The notes: generated from the letters alone by a model not told the origin. 64,000 bases of DNA from Clostridium sp. JN-9 (GCF_004103695.1 NZ_CP035280.1:1240001-1304000), one strand, 5' to 3'; shown: positions 41,981-51,442, counted from the stretch's first letter. Numbers and translations: made by a program.

Positions 41981-42487
41981 ATGAAAGAAGAAATAAAGGA
42001 AATAATTAAACCATATAAAGAAAGCTATATACGGGAGATGAGAAAGAATATAGGACATGATCCTCTGATGACTACTGCTTGTGGGGTTATAATTGAAAAT
42101 TCAAAGGGTGAAATTTTATTGCAACAAAGGAAAGATAATGGGAAGTGGGGCCTTCCTGGGGGTGCTATGGAGATAGGAGAGAAATACATTGATGCTGCTA
42201 AAAGGGAAGTATTTGAAGAAGTAGGTATTGAAGTAGAAAATTTATACCTTTTTGGGATATATTCTGGCGAAGATAGAATAATTGTTTATCCCAATAATGA
42301 TATTTGCTGTGTTACAAGCATCATATTTAAAACAACTGAATATAAGGGTAAGATTCTACAAGAAACAGATGAAACCTTAAGGCATATTTTCTTTAATCGG
42401 GATACTTTACCTGATGAAATTAATGAATTTGATAAGAGGTATATTAAAGATTGGAAAAGAAACATTGCAGAAATAATTATAGGCTAA
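41981..42487 (+). CDS. Nudix hydrolase
   Basis: A 168-residue Nudix enzyme. The Nudix box GGAMEIGEKYIDAAKREVFE followed by EVGI is complete, with the catalytic Glu residues in REVFEEVG. The fold is of the MutT/ADP-ribose-pyrophosphatase sort, and the substrate is likely a nucleoside diphosphate derivative. GAAGGTGAG precedes the ATG. One of three intact or decayed Nudix families in this region. Confidence 0.88.
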   Translation: MKEEIKEIIKPYKESYIREMRKNIGHDPLMTTACGVIIENSKGEILLQQRKDNGKWGLPGGAMEIGEKYIDAAKREVFEEVGIEVENLYLFGIYSGEDRIIVYPNNDICCVTSIIFKTTEYKGKILQETDETLRHIFFNRDTLPDEINEFDKRYIKDWKRNIAEIIIG

Positions 42488-42739
42488 TGTGAAGTCAAGT
42501 TAATTCGCATCATTCTTATTGTGACATATGAAATGTGTTAAAAAATTTTCTAAACTGCAGAAATTAAGATTTCCAGGGAAATGGGATTAATTTTAGCCTT
42601 CTTATCCTGCAAAACTGAGTAATAACGTTAATTTTATCTTATCCAAATAAAGGAATATGAGAGCACATGTAGAATATATGTAATAATATTTTGTTTCATA
42701 CTTATGGTTAAAAACAGTTTGTATTCAAGGGGGGAAGTT

Positions 42740-42964
42740 ATGAATAAGAAGAAAAATATATTATACGGAATTTTAGGGGGCCTTTTATTATTTTTTATGA
42801 CAATTTTTAAGGCTGATGAAATATTTGAAACTTCTGGTTTTACTTGGTTTATATCTCATGGTGTATTTATGCTTTTATCAGCAATAGGAATAATCGCTGT
42901 GGTAATTTTCAGCTTGTATTATATTTTTACTGCATTTAAAGAATTAATCTCTAAAGATGATTAA
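42740..42964 (+). CDS. Small two-helix membrane protein
   Basis: 74 residues: a basic start (MNKKKN), a helix (ILYGILGGLLLFFMTIF), a short acidic loop, a second helix (VFMLLSAIGIIAVVIFSLYY) and a basic/acidic tail. Unknown family. AAGGGGGGAAG precedes the ATG at 42740. The 252 bases before it hold no gene or clear signal, apart from a TGAG/ATTTTATCTT stretch faintly like the ~75-bp element. Confidence 0.5.
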   Translation: MNKKKNILYGILGGLLLFFMTIFKADEIFETSGFTWFISHGVFMLLSAIGIIAVVIFSLYYIFTAFKELISKDD

Positions 42965-43077
42965 AAAAGAACCTTTAAAAAAATAACAGTAACTACGCTC
43001 ATATCTCTATAAAGTCTATTTTCTGCTTTTATTCAATATACTTTACATAAAGGTTTATTGAATGAGGATGTGGTTCA

Positions 43078-44025
43078 TTGAAATTTGTATTTCTAAATAA
43101 AAAATGGGTAATTAGGTTTCTAATTGGTCTTTCAGTGATATTGCTATTGCTGCTGCTTTTACAAAAGTATCCTGGACATTTATATACTACCAAAATGGTT
43201 ATGGGTGGACAGTTTTCTAAACAACCTATTGAAAGTGATGGAAGCAAGACTGCTGGCGTTGAAATTGATGCAGAAAAGTATTTTCGCCCATCCAAGTTAC
43301 CGGTTCTTAATAATAGAGACTTCAGTATGAATTTCTTTAATTCATTTTGGAAAAAGGAGCTTTCCGGAATTGTTTTACCTGATTATTTATTAAAAACTCC
43401 AGATGATACAATTATTAATTATTTTAGTATTTTACGACAGGCTGCCAACCCTCAAAAGGGAAAGAAAGCTGGGTGTGGAACATTAGGCTATCAAGGCGCG
43501 CCGTATCCAGTTGCATATAATTTTTTATCTTCTGCATATCAGAAAAAGCTGAATTATAATCAGTATCTAAAATCCTTTGAAAACATACTTCATATAAACT
43601 TAATAAAACTGAAAAGAATTGCTGAAGATGAAAAGCATCCAAATAGCATGAAATATTTTGTAGAAATTGAAGCAATAGAAGGTTCTGAGAAGGATATAGC
43701 CTATTTTGCCTACTATTATGGGTATGTATATGTAATAAGACAAGGAATACAATACAAAATATCAGATTTACAATTTTATGGTGAAAATTATCTATGTGCA
43801 CCTTATCATGGATGGAGATATATGGCAGAAGCTGTAGTGGATATTAAATATGGCGACTGGTGCTCTTTGGTCAAAGAGAGATACCCAACACAGCAGGATG
43901 GGTTTGTAAAAAGAATTTATTTTAAAGGCACAGATGGAAACAATTATATGATAGAATTTTTTCAATTAACTAATGATACTGATATAGAGATAGCACAATA
44001 TAAACAGATACAAAGTGGGAAATAG
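43078..44025 (+). CDS. Exported protein with N-terminal anchor, unknown family
   Basis: A 315-residue protein with one N-terminal membrane helix (RFLIGLSVILLLLLLLQ) followed by a soluble, probably extracytoplasmic part of mixed alpha/beta character. Aromatic-rich blocks near the C-terminus (FQLTNDTDIEIAQYKQIQ) do not match any family I know. The start is TTG at 43078 behind GAGGATGTGG. Single gene in the cassette-like series. Confidence 0.6.
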   Translation: MKFVFLNKKWVIRFLIGLSVILLLLLLLQKYPGHLYTTKMVMGGQFSKQPIESDGSKTAGVEIDAEKYFRPSKLPVLNNRDFSMNFFNSFWKKELSGIVLPDYLLKTPDDTIINYFSILRQAANPQKGKKAGCGTLGYQGAPYPVAYNFLSSAYQKKLNYNQYLKSFENILHINLIKLKRIAEDEKHPNSMKYFVEIEAIEGSEKDIAYFAYYYGYVYVIRQGIQYKISDLQFYGENYLCAPYHGWRYMAEAVVDIKYGDWCSLVKERYPTQQDGFVKRIYFKGTDGNNYMIEFFQLTNDTDIEIAQYKQIQSGK

Positions 44026-44141
44026 GAATTGATAAAACTTGATCCAAATAAATGCATAGAGAAGAATAGAAATTAACTTACGACTTTATTGCTACGTGGA
44101 ACTTCAGTAAAATTTTATGGATTATAAGGGGATAGAGATAA

Positions 44142-44816
44142 ATGAACACATATAATGATACTATTGCCTTTTGGGATAATATATTTACTAAACAAAAAGC
44201 AAAGAAGCATATAGAATCTTTAAAAATACATAAAGATTTAGAAGATGCAATTTGTTGGCTTTCAAATGAATCAAAAACCATTTTGGATTATGGCTGTGGC
44301 AGTGGAACTATGCTTTTTAAATGTGCAAACTATGAAAATGCATGTATGTGTGTAGGAATTGACATTTCACAAAAAGCTGTAGAGTTAGGAAGAGAAACAG
44401 CACTATTAAATAATTTAGAAGGAAAGGTAGAATTTTCTTGTGGGGGAATAATGTCTTTAGAGAAAATTGAGGAAAATTCATTTGATAGTGCAATATTATC
44501 TAATATCATTGATAATGTTATACCTAGCGATACTATTAGTATTATCAGAAATATTAGTAGAATTGTAATTCCTAATGGGAAAATATTAATAAAGCTAAAT
44601 CCTTATTTGAAACAAGAGCAATTAGATGAATATGGATTAAAGCTGATAACTAATAACCTTTATCTTGAAAATGAAGGGACTTATTTAAGAAATTTATCTA
44701 CATCTCAGTGGGAAGAAATTATTAAACAGTTCTTTATTATTAAAGAATATAAAGAAATTTTTTTCGAAGAATTTAGGCAGTATAATAGGATCTTTCTTTT
44801 AGTCAACAATAAATAG
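44142..44816 (+). CDS. Class I SAM-dependent methyltransferase
   Basis: A 224-residue methyltransferase of the Rossmann type. Motif I is ILDYGCGSGTMLFK (residues ~46-59), the acidic residue of motif II is in VGIDISQKAVELG, and motif IV is in FDSAILSNIIDNV. The substrate is not indicated. GGGGATAG lies before the ATG. Confidence 0.87.
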   Translation: MNTYNDTIAFWDNIFTKQKAKKHIESLKIHKDLEDAICWLSNESKTILDYGCGSGTMLFKCANYENACMCVGIDISQKAVELGRETALLNNLEGKVEFSCGGIMSLEKIEENSFDSAILSNIIDNVIPSDTISIIRNISRIVIPNGKILIKLNPYLKQEQLDEYGLKLITNNLYLENEGTYLRNLSTSQWEEIIKQFFIIKEYKEIFFEEFRQYNRIFLLVNNK

Positions 44817-44877
44817 TTATATCATATTATCAAAATCTAACTGTACATCTAATTAATGTATTTAAAAGGGGGTAACC

Positions 44878-45195
44878 ATGAATAAAGAAGAAATTTTAGA
44901 AAAAAGTAGACAAATACATCAGGATGAGGGAATGGAGCATGCTGAAAATCAAGGGAGAAAAATTGGGTTTATCGCTTTTTCTATTTTATATCTATTTCTT
45001 GTCATATTTAATTTTTTTTATGGGGAAATTGCTACATTCGATGCTATTTCTTCTCTGTTTTGGGCGTTCATTGCTGGAGAATCATATGGAAAGTATAGTT
45101 TTGCAAAAACAAAGCTGTATCTTATATCTGCTATAGCTGGAAGTATTGCATCTATTCTCTCAGTTGCAAACTATATAATAATCACACTTAGGTAA
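44878..45195 (+). CDS. DUF6442-like small membrane protein
   Basis: 105 residues: an N-terminal soluble helix (MNKEEILEKSRQIHQDEGME) followed by three membrane helices (near 32-48, 53-68 and 78-102). The pattern is that of the DUF6442 family of Firmicutes; related genes often travel with HTH regulators, none of which is next to it here. AAAGGGGG precedes the ATG. Confidence 0.6.
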   Translation: MNKEEILEKSRQIHQDEGMEHAENQGRKIGFIAFSILYLFLVIFNFFYGEIATFDAISSLFWAFIAGESYGKYSFAKTKLYLISAIAGSIASILSVANYIIITLR

Positions 45196-45256
45196 TGGGC
45201 ATATCCTCTAATATACAAGAGTAGGATAATAGGAATTTATATAGGGGGAATTGAAT

Positions 45257-45988
45257 ATGGAGTGGCTTACAAAGGAAAGTGATAATTATATATTTAATTA
45301 TCATGTGGGCTCTGTTGCAGAAAAAGAAATAGAAAAGGTAATAAACTTGCAGGAAACTTGTTATGATTTTGTTTGCAGTTGTTTAGATGTAAACATGGAA
45401 GTTAAAATCAAATATTATCTTTGTAATTCCCCTATAGAAGTAGGTGAATTGTATGGAGACAATGAACCATGTAATGGCTTTGCTAGAAAGCCAAATGAAA
45501 TATATGCCGTATATAATGATAATGTGAAATGTGTAGGTTTCCATGAGGATGCTCATATAATTTCATATAATATAGCAGTTCCACCTCAAACATTTATGAG
45601 GGAAGGTCTTGCAATGTTTTTTGATAGGGTATCATTAAAAATACCTAATTATGCTTGGGTGAAATTTTTTATCGATAATAATATGTATATCAGCATTGAA
45701 GAATTGATAATTAATAAAAACTTTTATAAGTATAGTGATTTGATTACCTATCCTATTGCTGGAGAATTTACAGAATATCTAATTTCAACGTTTGGAATAC
45801 ATAAATTCAAAACATTCTATTCTTCACTAAAAGAAGATAATTTTCAGTCAAGTTTTATTGAGGTTTTTAAAACGCCAATATCAATTATTAATTCAAAATT
45901 TATTAAATATATTAACAGTATAGGAATTAATGATACTATTTTTAGCATTATAAAGAATGAGTTAGAAAAAAGAAATCTTTTAAAATAA
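45257..45988 (+). CDS. Gluzincin-type metallopeptidase (peptidase MA-like)
   Basis: A 243-residue protein with the zinc motif HEDAH (HExxH) in VGFHEDAHIISY, followed 20 residues later by REGLAMFFD, whose Glu is the expected third ligand of gluzincins. No signal peptide is present, so the enzyme is probably cytoplasmic. The target is unknown. GGGGGAA lies about eight bases before the ATG at 45257. Confidence 0.75.
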   Translation: MEWLTKESDNYIFNYHVGSVAEKEIEKVINLQETCYDFVCSCLDVNMEVKIKYYLCNSPIEVGELYGDNEPCNGFARKPNEIYAVYNDNVKCVGFHEDAHIISYNIAVPPQTFMREGLAMFFDRVSLKIPNYAWVKFFIDNNMYISIEELIINKNFYKYSDLITYPIAGEFTEYLISTFGIHKFKTFYSSLKEDNFQSSFIEVFKTPISIINSKFIKYINSIGINDTIFSIIKNELEKRNLLK

Positions 45989-46010
45989 ATTTGAAGGTGT
46001 GGTTAGTTAT

Positions 46011-46511
46011 ATGGATGAGAGATTTTATTTACATGTTCCTTCTTTTGAAGAACTTGGTTATAGACAAAAAATATTAGCACAGCCTGATACAATGGCCTAT
46101 AACAGGGGATACGAATTAGGATTTGAGAATTATGATAATGAAACAGGTTGTATTGACTTTAGAAAAGAATATTGGAAAGAATGGTTTTCCCGATGGGTAA
46201 ATAATACACCCGATAAATATTATGCTTATATTATTAAAAGCGGTGAGAATATTCCTATTGGTGAAGTTGCTCTGCATTATGATGATAGTGAAAATGGGTA
46301 CTGTGTTAATATAATTATAGAAGCTAAATATAGGGGTAATGGATATAGCGGGGAAGCATTACGATTGCTGATTGATGTAGGATTTCACAAATTGAATGCA
46401 AAGAGAATTTTTGATACATTTTCAAATGAACGGGTATCAGCAGAGAAAACCTTTAAAAAAGTAGGATTTAAAAGAATTTCAGATGATATGCTTGAATTAA
46501 CCAGAGATTAA
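46011..46511 (+). CDS. GNAT N-acetyltransferase
   Basis: A 166-residue acetyltransferase of the RimJ/RimL-like group. The acetyl-CoA loop is AKYRGNGYSGEALRLLIDVG, preceded by the strand YCVNIIIEA. FSNERVSAEKTFKKVGFKRI is the usual C-terminal block. AAGG lies 13 bases before the ATG; a GTG at 45999 is possible. It starts 23 bases after the peptidase gene. Confidence 0.87.
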   Translation: MDERFYLHVPSFEELGYRQKILAQPDTMAYNRGYELGFENYDNETGCIDFRKEYWKEWFSRWVNNTPDKYYAYIIKSGENIPIGEVALHYDDSENGYCVNIIIEAKYRGNGYSGEALRLLIDVGFHKLNAKRIFDTFSNERVSAEKTFKKVGFKRISDDMLELTRD

Positions 46512-46622
46512 GTAGGGTAACTGTGATTTGCAAGAATTAGTAAGCATGAGAGATAACTATGGATATTGGAGATGGGAATATAATAAAATGAAGAATGAAA
46601 TGGGTATAAGGAGAGTTATCAA

Positions 46623-47087
46623 ATGTCAAATTATATAATGGATTTGAGGTCTATTGTAGGGCATCGAACTTTATTACAGGTAGGTGTAAGTGTAATTGTA
46701 GAAGATAATAAAGGAAGAATTCTATTGCAAAAAAGAGGCGATAACCATTGCTGGGGGTATGCAGGAGGTTCAGTTGAATTAGACAAAAAGGTTGAGGATG
46801 CTGCCAAAAGGGAATTATTTGAGGAAACTGGGTTGACTGCAAATAGTTTGGAACTGTTTGGTGTATTTTCTGGAGAAGATACCCATTATATATATCCAAA
46901 TGGTGACGAGGTATCTAATGTTGATATTGTCTTTATATGTAAAGATTATTATGGCGAATTAATACGACAAGAGGATGAAGTTGAGCAATTAAAGTTTTTT
47001 GATATTGAAGAATTACCAAAACAAATATCTCCACCTATAAAGATAGCACTAAACAAGTTGATTGAGAAAAGGATAAGTCAATGCTAA
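46623..47087 (+). CDS. Nudix hydrolase
   Basis: A 154-residue Nudix protein. The box reads GGSVELDKKVEDAAKRELFE then ETGL, complete. The start LLQVGVSVIVEDNKGRILLQ and the WGYAGG lead-in are typical of ADP-ribose or nucleotide-sugar pyrophosphatases. AAGGAGAG precedes the ATG. It is similar in layout to the Nudix gene at 41981 but clearly different in sequence. Confidence 0.88.
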   Translation: MSNYIMDLRSIVGHRTLLQVGVSVIVEDNKGRILLQKRGDNHCWGYAGGSVELDKKVEDAAKRELFEETGLTANSLELFGVFSGEDTHYIYPNGDEVSNVDIVFICKDYYGELIRQEDEVEQLKFFDIEELPKQISPPIKIALNKLIEKRISQC

Positions 47088-47097
47088 ATTACAATTT

Positions 47098-47222
47098 ATG
47101 AATAAATAAGAGCTAAACGCGATAGTTGTGGTGAAAATTCAGTCTTGATGAATTTTGTATAAACTTTTACATTCTACCTATTAGTTCTTACTTCTTACTT
47201 AAAAAGGTTCTTACCTAAATAA
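47098..47222. repeat. Heptad-repeat element copy 8, same centre as copy 1
   Basis: It starts with ATAAATAAGAGCTAAACGCG, contains GGTGAAAATTCAGTCTTGAT (central hairpin, two substitutions relative to copy 1) and ends with TAGTTCTTACTTCTTACTT units. Copy 1 at 3917 has the same order over about 130 bases, which shows a shared origin of the whole element, not just of the units. Confidence 0.68.
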
Positions 47223-47299
47223 CAAAATATTTGGAAAGAGACTGGATTGTTTATGGCTTTTATTTATAAAAAATTATAATGTTAAGAGAGGAAAACCTT

Positions 47300-47731
47300 A
47301 TGGGAATATTTGGACCAAGCAAAAAAGAAATTTGGCAGCAGCTGGCTGAGGAAATTCAGGATGATTATGTAAACAATGGCTTTTGGTCTGGAGACAGAGC
47401 AGAAGCACACGTATATAATTGGATTGTTGTATTGGATACTTATACAACATCCACAGGAAAATCGTCAATAACCTATACAAGAATGAGAGCTCCCTTTGTG
47501 AATCTTGATAACTTTTATTTTAAAATATATAAAGCTGGAATCCTCAGCGGGCTTGGTAAGGCGCTTGGTATGGAAGATATAAACATTGGCCATAAGGAGT
47601 TTGATGATAATTTCGTTATAAAAAGCAATAATGAAGAAAAGGTAAAGCAGTTGTTTTCAAATGCAGGCATTAGATCTTTGATACAAGCTCAGTCTCAGTT
47701 TAATCTTGAAATATCTGGATTAGTATTATAA
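47300..47731 (+). CDS. Hypothetical cytoplasmic protein, 143 residues
   Basis: MGIFGPSKKEIWQQLAEEIQ begins a soluble alpha/beta protein with SITYTRMRAPFVNLDNFYFK and a C-terminal helix (EEKVKQLFSNAGIRSLIQA). The pattern is like clostridial DUF3137-type proteins, which are usually longer, so the C-terminus may be truncated. GAGAGG precedes the ATG. The stop codon is in frame with and directly upstream of the lipoprotein frame that follows. Confidence 0.55.
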   Translation: MGIFGPSKKEIWQQLAEEIQDDYVNNGFWSGDRAEAHVYNWIVVLDTYTTSTGKSSITYTRMRAPFVNLDNFYFKIYKAGILSGLGKALGMEDINIGHKEFDDNFVIKSNNEEKVKQLFSNAGIRSLIQAQSQFNLEISGLVL

Positions 47732-47755
47732 ATAAAAAAGCCTAAAGCAATTATA

Positions 47756-48034
47756 ATGCTTATTGTTTTGCTCTATCTATTGGTCGGCTGCTCAAATACA
47801 AATACCAAGCCAAGTAGTATTTCTACCACCAAAAATAATGCTTCTTCTCAAAGTGTTTTAAAAACCAATCCAGATACTGATATTTTTATTATGAATTATA
47901 CGGTTTATATGAATGCAGCAAGTATTGATTGGGTAACAAAACTGACACTTAAAGAAGGCAAAGTTCTTGGCAGGATTAATAAAACCGGGATAAAGAAGGG
48001 CTTTCAGAATTGGAATGCCACTAAATTTAAATTA
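47756..48034 (+). pseudogene. Lipoprotein gene, split by ISLre2
   Basis: A frame with a lipoprotein signal (MLIVLLYLLVGC, Cys12; upstream codons IKKPKAII belong to the signal but begin with ATA, suggesting a lost start). The mature part starts SNTNTKPSS and ends NWNATKF at the IS boundary. Beyond the IS, 51364-51411 continues F(R)LTYVSNLNFMVYN to a stop in the same frame, so the ISLre2 element interrupted this gene close to its end. Confidence 0.7.
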
Positions 48035-48166
48035 GAGTAAGTAAAATATTTTTGGGCAAAAAATAAGGAAAGGCCACCAGCAAATACCATGCCGGTAGGC
48101 CTTTTATTCATATTAAAGACCTTATATAATTTATTTACCACAACAAATATAGAAGGGAGTTTTAAT

Positions 48167-49528
48167 ATGAATGATATAATTTTAGACGAATTGAAGTTGA
48201 ATTTCAATGATATAGAGAAAGAAATTTTTGGGATAGTCTGCGAAGCAGGTTTAGCAGCTATTAAAAGTATGTTGGAAAAATTAGACGAAGTGTTATCTGA
48301 AAGTAGAGATAAGAAAAGATATAGGTATAAATTTAAAACAGAAAAAACAATTCAAACAACAATGGGAGATTTAACTTTTAGTAGAAGATATTATATTGAT
48401 AGGTATGCTCAAAAGGGAGTTTTTCTTTTGGACAAAGTCTTAGATTTAAATTTAGTAGGAAGGACTAGTGAAAATCTTATTGAAAGAATGATTGATAGTG
48501 CAGTTGATAGTTCTTATAGAAAAAGTGCAGCTAAGATTGAGAAATCAACTTTAAGTAAAATAAGCCATCAAACTATTAAGAATAAAGTAGATTATTTAGG
48601 TGATTTAATACGTAAGATTGAGAATGAAAGAGTTGCAAAGTATATAAAAGGAAAACTTAAAGGTAAAAAAGAAGTAGATATACTCTTTGAAGAAAAAGAC
48701 GGAGCCTACTTGAGAATACAGGGAAAGAAGCACAAACAGGAGATTAAAGTAGCTAAGGTTTATGAAGGTTGGGTTAAAGATAGCGGTAGCTATCGAACAA
48801 CAGGAACTATATACTTTTCAGGATATGAAGAAGGAGAGATCTTCGATAACATAGTTAATAGCGGTATCGCTGAAATCTATAACGAAGATAAAATTCAATA
48901 CACTATTCTTAACGGTGACGGAGCCTCTTGGATTAGTGCAGAAACGGAAAATAATATACAAAAGATATATCAGCTAGATTTATTTCATATATTTCAGAAG
49001 GCAAGTCGCAAGATAAAAAGTGATGAATCTAGAAAAATAATAAAAAAGCTTCTAAGGAAAAAAAGATATGATAAAGTTTTAGAAAAACTTAAAGAATTTA
49101 TAGCTTCAGAAGAGGATGAAAAGAGGAAAAAAGAATTAGAAGAAGTATATAGTTACTACAATAATAATTTTGATGCACTCACAAGATATGAGGATAGAAA
49201 AGAAATTGTTTTGCCAGCGCCCCCTGACGGAGTCGAATATAAAGGATTAGGCACCATGGAAAGCAGCATAAGAAATGTTATAGCTTCAAGGATGAAAGAT
49301 AATGGAACAGCATGGTCTATACAAGGAGCTAATAATATGAGTAAGATACTTTGTCTAAAGCATTCTGGCGATTTAAGAGCAAAACTTAAAGATATATTGA
49401 GAAATAGCAAAGTCGTAGACTTCATAAATATAAATAAAGTTATCAAAGAGCAGTTAAACGAGTCAAAAATAACTATAAATAATGAGGTTAAAGCTCTTCT
49501 AAAAGAACAGAAAAAAGCAGAAGTTTAG
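48167..49528 (+). pseudogene. ISLre2 transposase, copy 2, interrupted
   Basis: Same protein as at 25156 up to LLKEQKKA; it then runs into the IS4-like element and stops at 49526. The missing C-terminal part (ARKYNESMQSSIIYGQGKKT to FFAEIL) is at 51122-51249. Differences from copy 1 are a few substitutions. Confidence 0.92.
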
Positions 49529-49697
49529 CACCTAAAAAAGTTTTAGGGCGCAGCCCGCTGATTTATATTGATTTGCTAGTATTTAATAAAAACATTGTAA
49601 AATCCGATTTCTACTGGAAATTATAAAAAAAATTTGCATAATAAAAGCATCCTTTTTATAATAGTTTTGCACAACACAATAGAAAGGATGCCTTAAG

Positions 49698-50951
49698 ATG
49701 AATAAAAGTTATTTAAAACAAATGCTCACCTATATTAATAAAGTATACGATATAGGTGAAAAAATCAATACCTTAGAGGATAAAAAGATAAAATCTCTAG
49801 TAAAAATTTCAACAATCACCTTTGTAGTTTTGTTTGGATTTATGCTTCAAATAAGAAGTTTCAACAGGTTAGAGCATTGGCTTAAAAAAGGTAAATTTAA
49901 AAAAGTATTACCTAAAAACACTAAAATGATTCACATTGATGCCGTTAGGCGCTGCTTAAGTGATTTTGATTTGAATGGTTTGAAAAATATTCATGATAGT
50001 ATAATTAGAACTACGATAAAAAATAAGATATTTAGAAATGGTACCATAGATGGCTTAAAGGTAGTTGCTGTAGATGGTGTAGAATTATTTGAAAGTGCTA
50101 AAAAATTTTGTGACAAATGTCTTTCACGAAAGAATAAGGATGGCACTACTCGTCATTTCCACAGATCTGTAGTTTGTACTACCGTAGGTTCGGATCCCCA
50201 TGTTATTTTAGGACAAGAAATGCTTGAACCTAAGAAAGATAGTTCGAATAAAGATGAAGGTGAAATCACCGGAGGTATAAGATTAATAAAAAAATTATAT
50301 CGTAAATATCACCATTTTGCCGATATTATAGTAGCTGATGCTTTATATTGTAAATCTACTTGGATAAAAGAAGTCCTTTCAATAGGAATGAATGCAGTAG
50401 TAAGAGTTAAAGATGAGCGTCTTCTCATTGTAAAGGATGCATTAGCTCTATTTAAGCGCCGTGAGGCTGATAAGAAATGGATTGTAAAGCAGGGAAGTAA
50501 AGACTATACCAAAATTAAAGCTTGGGATGAAGATAATTTTGAAATATCAGATCCGACTATCAAAGTTAGATTTATAAGGTTTATAGAAGAAATTCATACT
50601 GGAGATAAGGTAGAAATTAAAGAAGGCTGGATTATAACAACAGACAAATTTGCCTCAGTAGAAACCTTGTGGAAGATAATGCACAAGAGGTGGGATATAG
50701 AAAATAATGCCTTTCATCAGCTTAAAACAGAATGGCATTTAGATCATTGCTTTCTTCATAGCCCTACGGGCGTAGAGACAGTACTGATGTTTATAATTAT
50801 AGCGTTTAATCTGATGCAGTTATATTTTTTTAGATGTATCAGAGGTTTTAGAAAGAAACGGATGCTTCAAATAGATATTATTGAAGATATAAAAGATGAA
50901 AGATTTACTATAGATGACAACTGGAATAATCCAATATTTAAAAAGACTTAA
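49698..50951 (+). CDS. IS4-like transposase
   Basis: A 417-residue DDE transposase. The first Asp is in VVAVDGVELFES, the second in IIVADALYCKSTW, and the Glu in the Y/W-x-IEN motif KRWDIENNAFHQLKTEWHLD, the YREK-like region of the IS4 superfamily. AAAGGATG precedes the ATG. It appears intact and could supply transposase for the truncated copy. Confidence 0.92.
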   Translation: MNKSYLKQMLTYINKVYDIGEKINTLEDKKIKSLVKISTITFVVLFGFMLQIRSFNRLEHWLKKGKFKKVLPKNTKMIHIDAVRRCLSDFDLNGLKNIHDSIIRTTIKNKIFRNGTIDGLKVVAVDGVELFESAKKFCDKCLSRKNKDGTTRHFHRSVVCTTVGSDPHVILGQEMLEPKKDSSNKDEGEITGGIRLIKKLYRKYHHFADIIVADALYCKSTWIKEVLSIGMNAVVRVKDERLLIVKDALALFKRREADKKWIVKQGSKDYTKIKAWDEDNFEISDPTIKVRFIRFIEEIHTGDKVEIKEGWIITTDKFASVETLWKIMHKRWDIENNAFHQLKTEWHLDHCFLHSPTGVETVLMFIIIAFNLMQLYFFRCIRGFRKKRMLQIDIIEDIKDERFTIDDNWNNPIFKKT

Positions 50952-51071
50952 TATAAAAATAAAATTGGAAATCGATTATTAAAATTTCTTAGGGTAAGGG
51001 TAATTATAACTATTTTTTCGACATATCGGTCTGTTGATTTACCAGCCATGTAAGAAAGTACAATAAAATAC

Positions 51072-51104
51072 AATTCCAGTAAAAGTAAATCTTTTACTGG
51101 AATT
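51072..51104 (+). terminator. Terminator at the right end of the IS4-like element
   Basis: AATTCCAGTAAAAG (51072-51085) and its exact complement (51091-51104) form a 14-bp perfect stem with a five-base loop. Confidence 0.75.
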
Positions 51105-51121
51105 TAGATGCGAAATCTCTG

Positions 51122-51249
51122 AGAAAAAAGCTAGAAAGTATAATGAAAGTATGCAAAGCAGTATAATATATGGACAAGGGAAAAAGACTAGAACAAGTTA
51201 TATATTAAATGGTCTATCGACCTTTGATTTTTTTGCCGAAATACTGTAG
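51122..51249 (+). pseudogene. C-terminal fragment of ISLre2 transposase copy 2
   Basis: Reads KKARKYNESMQSSIIYGQG and on to FDFFAEIL with a TAG stop at 51247. It joins the frame broken at 49517. Confidence 0.9.
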
Positions 51250-51363
51250 TTATGTAATTATGGAAAATGAATCCAAAAAGTAACGGGCAAGTTTACCCAA
51301 AACAAGAAAGGTATAATATTACTAAATAACCAATGGCTGCGCCATATAAATTTTTACTGTGAC

Positions 51364-51411
51364 TTTAGATTAACATATGTTTCAAATTTAAATTTTATGG
51401 TATATAATTAA
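51364..51411 (+). pseudogene. 3' end of the lipoprotein gene split by ISLre2
   Basis: Sixteen codons including the stop, FRLTYVSNLNFMVYN, in frame with the part ending at 48034. The junction uses the 9-bp target duplication. Confidence 0.55.
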
Positions 51412-51442
51412 TATAAAATATTATTTATTTGGAGGGGTCAAT

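Larger units (their letters stand above)
49518..51121 (+). mobile_element. IS4-like element, complete, with 9-bp target duplication
   Basis: 1604 bp inserted in the ISLre2 transposase gene. Flanks are AGAAAAAAG at 49509-49517 and 51122-51130. The ends CAGAAGTTTAGCACCTAAA and, inverted, CAGAGATTTCGCATCTAAA form a 19-bp imperfect terminal repeat. A truncated copy lies at 24560-25031. Confidence 0.93.
48035..51363 (+). mobile_element. ISLre2-family element, copy 2, carrying a nested IS4-like element
   Basis: The left end is GAGTAAGTAAAATATTTTTGGG and the right end is the complement of GTCACAGTAAAAATTTATATGG. Flanks are TTTAAATTA (48026-48034) and TTTAGATTA (51364-51372), a 9-bp duplication with one change. 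The IS4-like element at 49518-51121 splits its transposase gene. A hairpin AAAGGCC...GGCCTTT (48069-48104) near the left end protects the transposase from outside transcription. Confidence 0.92.

Noticed and set aside
3917-47222. CRISPR array made of the heptad repeats
   Set aside because: The units are only 7-8 bases long, directly adjacent and without regular spacers, and there are no cas genes.
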